A stretch of DNA of 64,000 nucleotides from Pardosa pseudoannulata (GCA_032207245.1 CM063503.1:104918756-104982755); one strand, 5' to 3'; shown: positions 45,001 through 57,454, counted from the first letter of the stretch. Notes: generated from the sequence alone by a model not told the origin. A program made the numbers and translations.

Positions 45001-48000
45001 ACGTAAATTAAACTTTTTAGAATTTCAGTTATTATCTTTACAGTAGTAGAGATAAACTACAGTAAATAAAGTAGGACTAAGTAATCTTCAAGTAGTTCTA
45101 TAAACTAAAATTTTGTCTTTTAGATATACATTAAATGTTTACGTTTTGTTGAAAGTTAAAATGAATAAAATATTACTTGGATGCTACGAACTAAGATGAC
45201 ATTTCTGCTAGCTCTTTGCGTGATTTAAAAGTATTTGTTTATTTAACTGTTGACCAAGACATCTTCGCTAATGTTGTAGCAAGTAGTGACATAAGCTGTT
45301 TATCCTTTGACAATAAAAATGAGAGCTGTGATCAAAGCAGTTTTCAGCAATGTAACTTTTGTGTTATAAATGAATTACGCAGTGTTTCTTTTAAAAGTAA
45401 AGCTGTGTTTCAAATAGATACAGTGTTTCAAAGCTTTATCCTTTTTTTCACTTTTTATTTAGTTACCTAAGATACTGAAAAATGTAGAATTTAAGTAATT
45501 AATTTATATATTGATTCAGGAAAAAGTAATAAATCACATTATTGATTTCTACTGTTCTTTTTAGTTACGAATTTATTTTTTATATTGATACTAAATATAT
45601 AGAAAAAAAACTAATATTCTAAGTAAAAGCTGTTGCCTTTAAAATGATATTTTTCTTATCCCTCAATTAATTTATTATATTCATGAAGAAATGATATTTA
45701 AAATGAAAATTAGAATAAGAATCATTATTAAAATTTCTATGACATTTGTATGTAGTATGTAAGATTATAGTGTTCTTGTCATAATAACAATAATATTTAG
45801 GCTTGCGTGTCATACGTGCTTGTCATTTTGTAGTAGTTTCGTATTAAAATGTAGCATGACAATTCACTTGAAAATAAAGTCCTATATTGATTATTTTCCT
45901 AAAATTAACCAAATATCTTCATTTCCAGTAATGTTTCTTGAATATTTTCAATTAATTTTCTTAAAGTTAGCATAAGCAAGAATGTTACCAATAATATTGT
46001 TTTATTGAAATGTTATTTCTATTACGAATTAGTTTCATAGTTAACCGACAAAATTCTGATCTTTTAATTATAACAGGAAAATATTTACATTCCCTTTAAA
46101 GTAAATATTGTATCAGAATTTACTTAAAATAAAAGCCTTGAGGGCAATGCTAAACATAAAATTCCCCTTTGTCTCCTGCCCTTTACATTCAGGAAGATTT
46201 TAAAGATCCTTTTAAGCTTATTATGTGGTTTTAAACATTCTTCTCCATAAAAATATAATCTTAAAAGTTTTGTATTACTTTTTGATCGATGAAAGAACTT
46301 TGAAAAAAAAATTCACTTACTTTATTGTATTACCATAAAGAGGGTGTCGATAAAATGTTCCATTTTTCATCTTATGTATTTGAAATCATTTACAAGAGGT
46401 TTTACCATGCTATTATAATAAGCAAGGGACTTCTTTCTTATACAATTGAATGTTCTCACGTAAATTAAATTTTTGGAAAACGTGGAATCTTCAAATTGGC
46501 ATTATTTGGGCAAAAATACAAAACATTTTTGTAGAAAAACAAAGTTTAGTTCACTCTTCATAATGAATTAAATTTTTTTTACAAATTATTAATTATTTTA
46601 TTTCATCAAAATATATTCTTCTTTCGTACATCTTCCTTTGAAATACCCGAGTTATATTGCTTTCCAGAGATTCTACCAACTCTCTGAACATTTTTATTAA
46701 GGCGTCAGGTTTCTTTCGACAACGGAAATGGGGGAGTGGTTATGATTATAATGAAATATTTTTTAAACTAATTTATAAACTTAACTTTTGAAATATATAT
46801 TAAACAAACCCTTTACAATTGATTTTTTCAAAAAGTTACAAAATACAACATTACTTTTTGTTGATAATATAGGTATAGTGGCTAGTACGGCATTACAAAC
46901 GAAAAATGCATGATTTTAACCTGGAATATTTTCCTTACGTCGAATATAATTAAAATAATCATACCATTTTTTTAAAATTTGAAAGATCACAAAAAAATTT
47001 TTATGCATATAATTACTAAAAATATTCAAAATATTTTCCAATAGGGGTGTAATGTAATTGTGAATTTAACTTTTTAAATAGTTCAAGTAAACTTTTAAAT
47101 TTAAGGAAATTATTTAGACAATAGGTGAAACATCGACCTTTCAAGTCATCGAATTATAATTTTAAAAGAACACATTTTAAAGATAATAGGAAATTCAGAA
47201 GAAATATTTTAAAAGAATTTATAATTTTTTGCAATTTATATTACCTTATTACTTATAAACATAGTTTGAACAATCTATTATATGATAAAAAACTAACAAA
47301 ATGATACAATATAAGAGAGAATTACTGTTCTATCTAACTTATTTTCTGTCTCAAATTTTCCAAATGTCCAAAATTTGGTTGCAATGATTTAAAAGCAGTA
47401 GATTCTATCTAGATATGAAACTACACATTTAATAATTTAAAAATAAGAAACTTTCACTTAACAAGAGTATTAAATGTAATATCAAGAAACTCTATCAAAA
47501 TATAACTGAAATTTATAAAAATAAATATATAAGCAATATATTTCTGAAAGGTCTCCCATTGCTCTACGCTGAACTAAAGCAAACACATATAAAGAAAAAG
47601 AACATGCGTAAAATTAATCTCGTTTTAAATTTAAATCTTATGTAGGAAACAATTCAAAATTGCTTGAAACTTCTCCCAAAGCAACAGAAAAGCTAGTAAG
47701 AATCAAGTATCAGGAAGATAATTGAAATTGACTTGACGAAAAGTTGTTTCAGCAATAATTAAGTGTTTTGCTGGTAGATTGTCTTAACGAGAATTCAACT
47801 CATTTTTCAAAAATGTTTAATTAGATAGAACAGAATGTGTCTAACATTATCTTCTAAAGTTTAAGCAAGAATTTTATGCGATCATTTATCTTTACGGGCT
47901 TATGTAGAGAAGAAGAATAAATGATATTTTGTTATCGCATTATTTTAAAAAACAAAAATATTCTTTACTGTTATAAAATATTAGAAATAAAAGAGTGTTA

Positions 48001-48935
48001 AAAATTAATTCGTTCCTTTAACAAAACCCCTATTCAAGTCAATGGGCTAATGACTTAATATTTTTGCATACTAATTGAAAACTGAACAAAAAAATCAAGA
48101 TAATTGTTTTTTGGCAGGTAAAATTCAAATCTGCATGACTTAACTTCATAAATAAAATAATATTAAGTATAGTATATATTAAAAATATAAGTATAAATGT
48201 AATATAGTATAAGAATAATAATCAAAGGTTTTTGTTACATAATTAAACATCTGAAAGATATATAAAATATTACCTCTTCCTGTCATTTAGTTATATTTTT
48301 TGTTTGTTAGTATTCAAATGATTATTTTTATGCAACAGTTACACTTCACATGTAGTCACACAAGAAACTATTATCAAGCTCAATTTTGTGTTTTCATGTA
48401 AGAAATTGTGTTGGGGGTATTTAAAACTGTCAGGAAAAGTCTATGTTTATGTACATAAAAATTATATTCAATGTTAAGAATAAAAATTTTAAAATGTGTT
48501 ACCTGCCCAGATGGAAAATCGATCTCTGTTATATTACACATCACTACTAATCCACTAGCCTACATATATGGTTCAATCGGTTTTAAATACGACAAAAGTC
48601 TTTCGCGATTAATATCATAATGAGTGTAGTCTGATAATTACACAAGCTAAGTGATATTGTAAAGTAATTCAATCGCTCCAAAGTTCAAGATACACATCTC
48701 TGGCATCATTTGTCATTTTAAATGTAGAATTATCTCAATTATATCTCAGTCATCTCATGCGAACCGAACAATTGCTTGTTTAGGGTTAGAATTCTCCTCA
48801 GAATATCACACAGTTTCATTTTCATTAAATATCACTGCTATATAAAAATTAACTCTTTTAATTTATTTTTTCTATTGTAATTAGTCTTAACCAATATTAC
48901 TTCTCGGCGTTTAAAATAGTTTTGTTTTCTTTTCA
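39040..48935. other. Long AT-rich desert
   Basis: Almost 10 kb in which I see no convincing gene, RNA, transposon end or repeat pair. The 84-codon frame at 45216-45470 does not start with ATG and is unrecognised. Stretches at about 42110-42370 and 43750-43920 are of slightly higher complexity but without assignable identity. Confidence 0.55.
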
Positions 48936-48937
48936 AA

Positions 48938-49430
48938 AGAAAACATGAAGTTTGGTGTTTACTGCTCATGAAGTTCCCCTTTTCTTTCTAATACAGGATC
49001 TAAACGTACTGTCAATTCAAGAAACTACAGAACAATTTTCATAGTATAAATACCATTGCATTAATTTCATTTTTAAAGAGTATAAAAGCATAAATTTGTT
49101 GATTTAAAAAGTTCCTTAAATAATACATGCAAAACGTGGAACTATAACTAAGGTACAAGTAAATCATTTTTCTTCCTCCTCAATGTAAAACAAAGTTTGT
49201 TTTCTACTGCTCACAAAGTATAAGGCGTGTCTTTAAGTTCCCGTTTTCTTTATAATACAGGATCTTTAACGTACTGTTGATTCAGGAAACTGTAAGGCAG
49301 TTTTCATAGCATGAATACCATCATATTCATTTCATTTTTAAGGAGGATAAAATATAAGTTTACTAAACTAAAAAGTTCCCTAAGTAAACACATGCAAAAT
49401 GTATAGTTCTAACTAAGGCACTAGTAATAT
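48938..49430. repeat. Degenerate tandem duplication, two units of about 245 bp
   Basis: Unit 1 (about 48938-49180) and unit 2 (about 49181-49430) share tttactgctca/tctactgctca, agttcccc/agttcccg, ataatacaggatct-aacgtactg, aggaaact-ta with cagttttcat, gaataccat, aaaaagttcc, acatgcaaaa and aactaaggca. They are clearly diverged, so the duplication is old. Confidence 0.85.
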
Positions 49431-49508
49431 TTCAAATATTTTTTCAGTTCTATGGCCCCCCAAAATAAAATATAACTATGAATTTACTAGCATTTTCTGC
49501 TTTGAATA

Positions 49509-50019
49509 CCGCATTTATGTGAATCTAATGAGCCACCGAATCTAATGCGCATTCCTATTTTAAAACTTTAGTAATAAAAAAATTTTTTGTCGGCGAATGT
49601 AATGCGCATCAATGGTATGAGAAATTTATTGAATCTTATTTTATACAACAATGGATTTGTATATAAACTATCAATCAGTGGTATGATAATTTTATTGAAA
49701 TTTAGATATCATATTTTATACAACAATGGATTTATACATAAAGTAGCGTCCAGACAAAGCACTGAGGGTGGATTGGAGAGCCCAGCGGAACGGCTTTCCC
49801 ATACATTTCTTAGCTATCAGTTTGTATCCTCTATGCAATAGTGTGTCAACGATAAATGTAACGGCAAATGTAGTTGAGAAATACAGTAATCCATTGTTAT
49901 GATTTAAATTTGGTTGAAGTCATCGGCGAACTGCTGGCGCACTCGAATCTAATGCGCACCCCGATTTTGAATACTACATTTGGCTAAAAACGATGAGCAT
50001 TTGATTCGCGTAAATACGG
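49509..50019. mobile_element. Pogo/Tigger-type MITE with TA target sites, 511 bp
   Basis: Inverted ends are CCGCATTTATGTGAATCTAA at the left and CCGTATTTACGCGAATCAAA on the complementary strand at the right. Each is next to TA (49507-49508 and 50020-50021). A subterminal motif cgaatctaatgcgca occurs as direct repeats near both ends (about 49538 and 49955), with a variant gaatgtaatgcgca at 49594. The inside holds an internal duplication around tttatacaacaatggattt. There is no transposase remnant. The CCGTATTT end is related to that of the element at 7017-7467. The 84-codon frame inside is spurious. Confidence 0.72.
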
Positions 50020-50024
50020 TATTT

Positions 50025-51600
50025 TTTAAAATTATCTTACTTGTCATGTATTATTTCAATTGGAAATAACCGTGACTTTTCGTATTTTCGTATTCACTGT
50101 AAAGATACTTTTATAACCTTTAATTGTTAATGATTTCTTTTATACTTTCTTTTCATTTACGAATATCCTAAAATAAATTGCGATAGTCGACTTTATTTAA
50201 AGTTTTGTTTTATTGCATTTTATATTAACTTTCTGAATTTCTATTTTATTATTTAAAAATAATTTTATCCCTCACAAAGTTAATTTTGTGTTTAATATTA
50301 CAGGACTTTAAGAATGAATATTATAAATTTACAATCAGCATAAGAAATATAAGTAATTTCTATGTTATTTTCAAAGATGATTGATAATAGCTTAGACCAA
50401 ATTGTATTTCTCTTCTCTTGAATAGATTAAAACTTGCTTGTGTCTGTCTATGAGTAATCTGAACACCTGAAAAATGTATTCAAGTACGGGGTATAGCTAG
50501 GTATCCACAAATTGGAAACATTTTCAGAAATTAATTTTAACAAGTCTAATATTTTTATAATATGTAATGGAAACATTGATTAAAAACCACTCAAAATGCT
50601 TAATATTTTCACCTAAATTTATGTTTTTCTGAGCAAACCGTTTAAGAATAAAGAAGTCATAATAATGAAGTATGTCTACTATGTATATTTCATCCGGATG
50701 GAAGTTTAGGGTCAAGACCGAAATTTACCGATTCAAAAAAATCTAAAGAACTCTTTTCGCCAAGTTTCATTTTTCCTGTGGAACTATAAAATGTATTCGA
50801 ATATTAAAACTGCTTATGGCTGTTAATTTTACAAACTCTTAAGGTGTATATTAGGTTCAGGTGACAGCGAACTTTTAACATTAATGCAGCCTATTTTTAT
50901 TCCACTGTCTGGAATATTTAAGTTGTCATTAGTAATATACGTATGATCAGGTTTTAAATATTTCGACATAAAAATATTAATTGTTTTAGAAAGAATTAAT
51001 CATTTAAAAATTGGATTAATTTAAATGTTTCATGCACATAACTTTCATGCAAAATGTGACTACTTTTGTTTATAGGATATTTACTATAAAATTCAGTAGT
51101 TATTTTAGACATACGAAGAAAATATTAATATAATACAACTGAAATAGAAAGAAATAAGATTTAAATTATTTTTCTGATAAATACCTTTTATATTCTTTTA
51201 AATATAGAGCTAACTAATATTGAATTTCGAATCATATTACTTTTTATCAAATTTTGTTCTATATTATATATTATAAATATTTGTTATATTTCAGGGTGGA
51301 AAGAACAGTTAGAAATTCATCTTTAGTGTTAAAAATATTCGGAAAATAGAAAAGGTTTCTTTTGAAGAATACTTTGTACAATAATTGTATTGTTTTTTAT
51401 AATATTTAAATACTAAAAAAGTATTCGGGCTTCTCAAATCAATGAGATAAAATCTTGAAATTTCATTTAGTCTCCAGCTAAAATCCACTGTATCTTTAAA
51501 GGGATAAAGTTTGTTGAAAAACTGCTTATGTTTCCAGATATTGCATGGTTCCATTCATTAACAGTTTATTGTTAACATGTTTATGTTAGTAGACTATCTC
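50025..51600. other. AT-rich sequence, no feature seen
   Basis: Minus-strand frames at 50524-50715 and 51309-51554 lack recognisable motifs. Confidence 0.55.
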
Positions 51601-51699
51601 AATGGAGCTGTATCATACAAAACCCTTTTTTTCCTACAAATATGAGTCACCTGCCTTTATTAGCATTTTACCCTACTGCCCGCTGATTTATTGCTCTTA

Positions 51700-51850
51700 T
51701 TATTATGGAAGTTCCATATAGATAGATGAACTTCGCTCCATACTAATGCCGATACAACACGCATATACATCCAATCCTTATTCGGGAATAAAACCTAAAT
51801 CCACTTGGTGGGAAAGCAATACGCTGACCATAATACAATCTGGGTGGCCT
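51700..51850 (-). mobile_element. Relic of a second tRNA-derived SINE family
   Basis: On the minus strand around 51850-51779 the sequence reads TGGTCAGCGTATTGC (A-box-like), TTTCCCACCAAGTGG (anticodon-arm-like) and AGGTTTTATTCCCGAA (B-box-like; canonical GGTTCGATTCCCG). The order and spacing are those of a tRNA. The elements are degraded and no target-site duplication was found. The body is different from the SINE family at 35437. It might instead be a lone tRNA pseudogene. Confidence 0.4.
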
Positions 51851-51854
51851 CATA

Positions 51855-52930
51855 CAAAATTATATCTTAGATAAGTGTATGAATACTAAAAATGGATACC
51901 CTCCATGTAAAACTCCTTACATTTTTCGAGCGAATCTAAGATATAAGCGAAAGCAAATTTTCATTTCATTTACTACATTGCTAACAAATAGTTTAATAAA
52001 ACATGATGTACGAAATTAATTTTCTTTCAAAGTTAATTAAATCATTTACATAATTTTAAGCAATTCTGCACTGAAAGAGATGTTTGATCATCTATTTTTT
52101 TGTTATAAATTAAAAGTTTTAAACTACACTTTTATGTTCATAATGAACTAAAAGAGTTTATCACTGCATCGTTTTGAACTAAACTTATCTGAAATCTCAT
52201 TATTCAAATATTTATATGATCGATAGCTGTATTAAACTAACATTGTTTCTTTTGATTTGCATTATAGACTTTAGGGAAATTGTAATATCTTTTTTAATTG
52301 TCCAAATATTGTTTGGAATTTAGACTAGCAAAATGAGGCATGAAACATAATCTATAATTTTGAAACATAAGAAATGGGAAAGTAAGATAAATTACAAAAT
52401 ACATAATACATTTCAAAGGAAGTTGTAAAATATAGAAATATTTAATATCACACTTATACAGGTGCTATATTAATTTTAATAATGACTTGCTAATATATGA
52501 CGAAAACGGTTTAGTAGTATGCAAAGAAAAAAATTTAAAAACCCTTATAAGCGTGTGTAATTAAATAAACACTGAAAATATATGTAAATTTTATGCAAAA
52601 ATTGAATATTTCAAATATATGTTTTTAGTGACTAGTTAAAATTTATATTTTCATATATTAGAATATTTTTTTAGATTTTTTCTACATTTCGAATAAAGTG
52701 ATTTATTTGATTTTTCTTTTGAAGTCAAGCTGAAAATATTATTTAATATTTTTTTTCTGTTTTGTTCTTTATAAATTTAAATTAAGAAAACCATGAATAC
52801 TAGCTCTATCATGAGTTTTCAGTTGGTTTGTTGGATACAATAATTAAAATATATTTGTAAATTTGAAATACAGTTCCTCTCAAAGTATTTTAAATTACAT
52901 TTTCCTTGAAACCAGGATTTAAATAAAATG
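51855..52930. other. AT-rich sequence, no feature seen
   Basis: Nothing supported. Confidence 0.55.
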
Positions 52931-52938
52931 TAATTTAA

Positions 52939-53840
52939 CCCATATTGTACCACAGCAACTAAATATTTATGAAAATTTTTAAAACTTTATCCATAAAATT
53001 AATATGGTGTAACTAAGCATATAAAACTAAAATTTTAAAAATAAATATTAATTTTTAAGTAATTAGCTCTCCTATAATTAGGCCAACGGTCCAATACACT
53101 ACTAAAATTTAACAAGTATCACTTACATTGCATTAGGCTGATTCATAGGTGAAATTTGGGAAAACATTTAAAGCAAACTTCAACAGTACATTTTAAGCAC
53201 ACTGTTGTTGCTTTTCTTTTGCAGTTCTTGAACGGGCATTTTTGGTAAGGGGTAATAGAAAAAGGATATCCTTTGTAGGATGCTAATACCCAAAATTTAT
53301 ATTCAAATTTTACAGGTTTATTTTTCATGAACATCTTGCAACAGTGCCTTCCAAAATATTTTACCATTCTTTCATCGATGGTGAGATTTTCAGAAAATAT
53401 ACCAAATTGCTTCAAGGTTACGCTGATTTTGTCACAAAAAGGTCGAATTTTATAATAACGATCTTGTGGATCAATTGAAGAATCATCGTTAAAATGGATA
53501 AAGTGTTTGGTGTCATAACACCGTTTTCTGGACCTAGCGTAATTCACTAATATAGTACCAATGTTTGGAGTACTACAAGTAACCTCCACTACGTTTGAAA
53601 AAAAAAATAATAATAAATATAAAATTAAAGATTAAAAAATGACAATTTTTAAGGGATTGCTAAAAATAAATTTTACAATACAATATATTTGGATTTCTCA
53701 GTTTTTATTTTTGTTACTATGATAAAGTGTGTCTAGTTTAAAGGTCTTAAAATAAAATCCACTCAGAAAATGTTTATAACTTTATTATTAAATGGAATTC
53801 TATTTGCTGTCCTGTTTATAGGACAGCGGTCCAATATGGG
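52939..53840 (-). mobile_element. piggyBac transposon, 902 bp internal-deletion copy
   Basis: Flanked by TTAA at 52935-52938 and 53841-53844. The ends are inverted repeats: CCCATATTGTACCAC at the left and CCCATATTGGACCGC on the complementary strand at the right (13 of 15 match). A subterminal sequence at 53070-53100 (tcct...agg-c-acggtccaata) resembles the right end at 53810-53840 in the same orientation. Such internal copies of the end sequence are a known feature of piggyBac elements. The inside codes, on the minus strand, for a transposase remnant (53143-53589). Autonomous elements are usually 2-3 kb, so this is a shortened copy dependent on an outside transposase. The matching TTAA ends point to one intact insertion event. 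Confidence 0.9.
53143..53589 (-). pseudogene. piggyBac transposase, N-terminal and internal deletion, 148 codons
   Basis: The frame shows FIHFNDDS (residues 30-37), DRYYKIRPF (43-51), ENLTIDERMV (67-76; D72 is the first catalytic Asp of the DDE-type core), then FGR, KNKPVKFEYKFWVL (89-102) and KGYPF (106-110). It then jumps straight to a cysteine-rich C-terminus with C118, C123, C131, C134, C139, C142 and H147, a zinc-binding domain that contacts the transposon ends in piggyBac. About 250-300 residues that would carry the other two catalytic Asp are absent, yet the joint is in frame. The frame opens with GTG, not ATG, after a TTTTTTTTTTCAAACGTAG acceptor-like stretch. So the N-terminus is missing or would need splicing. 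It cannot be a catalytically active enzyme. Confidence 0.85.
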
Positions 53841-53849
53841 TTAATCATT

Positions 53850-55705
53850 GTTTTAAGGTATGATATAAACAAATGTATACACATAAATTGGTTATAAGCT
53901 TTTTTTTTCAAATTATATTCTTAAGAAATACATAAGGGTTAACAACTCAACTGCCTAGAAGAAGATATTTTTAATTTTTCTCTATAGTTTTAAATGTGTT
54001 CTGCACTTCATAGGAAAGGTGGTTTGATATTTATGCATTATTATTTGTATTCACGTATCATGTAAGGAGACATTTACTTACGGTAATGAAGTTTTAAAGT
54101 TTATACGAATTCATAATTATTCACATTATCTATTACCTTTTGGCTATTGCGTCAATATTTAGGACTATTTATACATTAGTTCAAAGTAATTCCAAGTATG
54201 TTATCAATTTTTCAAAGTAATATTTAAGAGTTTGTAGTAGTCTATCGAATTAAAGCCTTAAATATGCAGTCATATACAAAAAGCCTCTTTCAAAATTCCT
54301 CCCTCATACTTCAATAATAAAATTGTTTGAAACCCTTTAGAGCGAAACGTAATGTTGAAAACCCTATTGAGAACTTCAAGGCTGCTGTTATTTTCTGAAG
54401 TATTGAAAAAGAATTATATAAGGAGTAAAAATAGATTTATTTTGACAAACAACTCATTTTCAACTAGAAGTATTTAGAAAGTTTCGAAAAATTCTACAAG
54501 AATTATTGAGGAATGTATTTATTTTACCTAAAGGAATCGTAATGTCAAGTATTCTATCATCAAGGCTCTTCGAATTTCTGTAAAAGCATATCTCCCCTTG
54601 TACTAATAAATTAAACTCCTTCGCTTCCTAGCATCTACAAACTAAAAGAGATAAAAACTCCACATTTATTTTGAACAAAATGTCACGTTCTTAAACTTAC
54701 AAGATATATTGGACTCAAATGAGAAAGTGTTATCACGTTTTTCATTGGAAGAAAGAAGAAAGTGGATGTTAAAACTTAACTTTAACATTATCAGCTAATG
54801 GCAGAGCTGATGGGGCATAAGTTTGCTGTCACTTAATTCAGTGACTCAAGATGGACAGGACGCTTGCTTTCTTCGAAAAACAGAAGATGCGAATAATTTA
54901 CTGATTGAGTTATAACTTCGCTTTAAATTTTACTTCGAGATTTATTTTATTTCTTGCGAGGAAGCGGGGACAGTGACAGTTAAATAAAATCTACCGTCAT
55001 TAGCTAAAATAAAATAGCGATTTAATTTCATGCGTAAAGCAAACACTTGACGGAATAATATTTAATTCACAGAATAAAGTTTATATCATAAAGAGAAGTT
55101 AAGCATTTGCTGATATATTCGTATATTTTGTGAATTCGTTCTTCGGCTGGGATTGAGTAGGAAGTAAATCACTGATTACTAAAACTAAGTCAACAATAAG
55201 TTTTAAAAGTAATGAGTGCAATTTTATGTAGGAAGAAGTATTCTGAATTTCCTCGTTTTCTGTTTGCTATTAGACAGTTAACGAGATATGTAATTTATTC
55301 TAAAACTAATCATAATTTTGAAACTAATACATCTTCCCACACCGTACTTCAGTTATCTCTACTAAATATTGAACTCGAAGCAGCTAGTTAGCTATATATT
55401 ATGTCGTATTTTTTTCATTTATTTATTAGTAACATATTTCTTAATGCATGTTGTGTCTCATTTCAAATCAAAGAAATTATAGTTTTAAATATATATTTCA
55501 GGGTCTTGTAATTTTTTTTATTTAACTTTATTGCAAATAGTTCTTGTATATGCTATAAACGCCATATATAATATACAGATTACTAATCTAATAATAAAAT
55601 GCTTTTACTCTTTATGTAATATGTTTTTGTAATTCAACAACACTCTTTATAGATGACTTTTTAGTATAGTTGATAATAACATGTTAGAAATTTAAAGCTA
55701 TATAC
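53850..55705. other. AT-rich sequence, no identified element
   Basis: A stretch at about 54760-55040 is of higher complexity than its neighbours but no gene or repeat could be assigned. Confidence 0.5.
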
Positions 55706-55713
55706 AGCTTTAA

Positions 55714-56140
55714 CACTTTGACTGCCAAGCCAAAATTGCAAATGTTCACAACGGGGCCAAGCTTTTTTTTCTGTGTAATTTGTATTTTTTCAACATAAAA
55801 CTATATATAAAAACAATATTTCAAAACAAACAATATTTTAAAACAAACTCACTCTATTTATATATATATTCCCTTTTTTGTTGCATGTTCCAAATATTTA
55901 CTTTTTCATAAAACTTAGCTCATAAAATCGTCACATATACCAATTTGCGCAAACCACGTATACCTAACACATCGTAGGGAGCCTAACAATCAAACTCCAA
56001 TACGATTTTCATGTAACTGATAACATCTTTGATAGCCATGGCCTGAAGTGTTAAAACACCATGGCTATCATATCGGATAGCCAGTGTCTCAACGGAAATA
56101 TCACTGGATATCACATATGATAGCCATGGCAGTCAAAGTG
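55714..56140. mobile_element. TTAA-flanked piggyBac-type MITE, 427 bp
   Basis: TTAA at 55710-55713 and 56141-56144. The terminal inverted repeat is perfect over CACTTTGACTGCCA (14 bp) and continues with partial matches. There is no coding content. The right third is packed with copies of the motif tgatagccatggc (see separate entry). The perfect TIR and TTAA duplication make this one of the firmest non-coding calls in the window. Confidence 0.85.
56030..56140. repeat. Nested palindromes built on TGATAGCCATGG
   Basis: TGATAGCCATGG at 56030-56041 pairs with CCATGGCTATCA at 56059-56070 across a 17 base loop. The segment 56061-56086 is in turn an inverted, imperfect copy of 56102-56127 (atggctatcatat...ccagtg). 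The right MITE end (gatagccatggcagtcaaagtgttaa) is echoed internally at 56031-56053 by gatagccatggcctgaagtgttaa, including a TTAA. Confidence 0.85.
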
Positions 56141-56144
56141 TTAA

Positions 56145-57200
56145 TACTTTCGTTAAATATTATATATTGTAAACAATAAAATGCATTTCATAATTTTAAA
56201 CTGACAGACTAAAAAACAGTTTAAAAATCCTCATACTTTATGCCAGGATTATTAAATTTCATCTTCATACATTTCTCCATTCTTTCCAAATAGCAAAACT
56301 AATAAATTTCTAATTATATCATGCTTTAGTTCACCATCAATAAAATATTTTATTACGATTTCAGAATATGAAATAATACTTTTTTTTAAATTAAAAAAAA
56401 GAACCATATTTCAAATGATTATTGGATTATTATTATTGCTTTATATTAAACGAACTATTATTTCAGTCCATGATGAAGTTTACTTTTACTAATAATTAAT
56501 GTATTAATATAAACTGTATTATAATCAGCGAAATACTGCCAAAGTAATACTTAAAAAAATAACAAATATTATTATTACGGAAAATAGCAGATTTGATTAA
56601 AATCAGATTGTATAAGATAAAACTTACTCAAGTGTGCGCGATGAATTAATTATATATTCTGTATAATGATCCTCTAATTAACATTTGTTAATAATTTAGA
56701 AACTACTTTATTGTTTTAACTACACATTAAATTAATACATTTGAATAAAATCATAATGTTTTAATAAAAATATGTCCATGTGAATAAAATACACTTCTTA
56801 TGAAATCCAAATTATGTCTTGTATATTATTACTTTTTATGACACAAGAAGTGAGCAAATTATCCCAAAACATACATTCAATAAGCATTGAAAGGAGAATT
56901 AAATAATATTTTCCAGTAAAGCTGTGTGCAAAAAAATTATAAAATATAATTTTATTAAAATACGATCATCTATTTTAAACACAGATACCATGTTACAAAT
57001 TATTTTAAATATTAAGTTCCTTGGAATCAAAGTTACATTAAAGGGAATCCTTATAGTTATGATCTCAATATAAGTTATCATCAAACCAGACATCTAGTGC
57101 AAAATTTTCAATGGGTTGTTTTTCTCCTTTAACTGATATCTTAAAATTAATAGAGCAATCCTTACATACATAAAATATTTCTCATATACACACAGATTTA
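56145..57200. other. AT-rich sequence, no feature seen
   Basis: The minus-strand frame at 56899-57093 is hydrophobic and Ile-rich without known motif. Confidence 0.55.
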
Positions 57201-57206
57201 TATATA

Positions 57207-57372
57207 TGGCCGAACAATAGTCAAATGATTAGGGCTCTGTACCGGAGATAGTGGGTTCGAATCCCACAGTGGCATGGATGTTCATAGTCGTTCGGAATAG
57301 GCTTTAAGCAGTAGGTACCGTTCTCATTTGATCTTGTGTTACAGAAAGTAGTACGTAGCGTTCCAAGTCAAA

Positions 57373-57374
<2 letters not shown>
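57207..57374 (+). mobile_element. tRNA-derived SINE, copy 4
   Basis: The only plus-strand copy of the family. It begins tggccgaaca, has B box ggttcgaatcccac (57252-57265), and body motifs gttcggaataggctttaagc and agtaggtaccg. It ends gtcaaacc and runs directly into an (AT)n tract. It lies between ta-rich sequences, so a target-site duplication cannot be told from the microsatellite. The anticodon arm has several changes, including loss of the ggccttcggaaccgg form seen in copy 3. Confidence 0.85.

Positions 57375-57425
<51 letters not shown>
57375..57425. repeat. (AT)n microsatellite
   Basis: Lies between SINE copy 4 and the Tc1-like pseudogene, forming the tail of one and the flank of the other. 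Confidence 0.95.
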
Positions 57426-57428
<3 letters not shown>

Positions 57429-57454
57429 CATTGATATTACTCCATTGATATTAC

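Noticed and set aside
45216..45470. 84-codon frame MRDLKVFVYLTVDQ...
   Set aside because: It opens with TTG rather than ATG and has no recognised domain. Kept as unsupported.
46330..46400. agggtgtcgataaaatgttcca resembling the end of a DNA transposon
   Set aside because: No matching inverted end or target duplication could be found nearby.
57207..57280. Functional tRNA gene
   Set aside because: The A and B boxes are present, but the acceptor stem does not pair and the sequence continues into the SINE body shared by the other copies.
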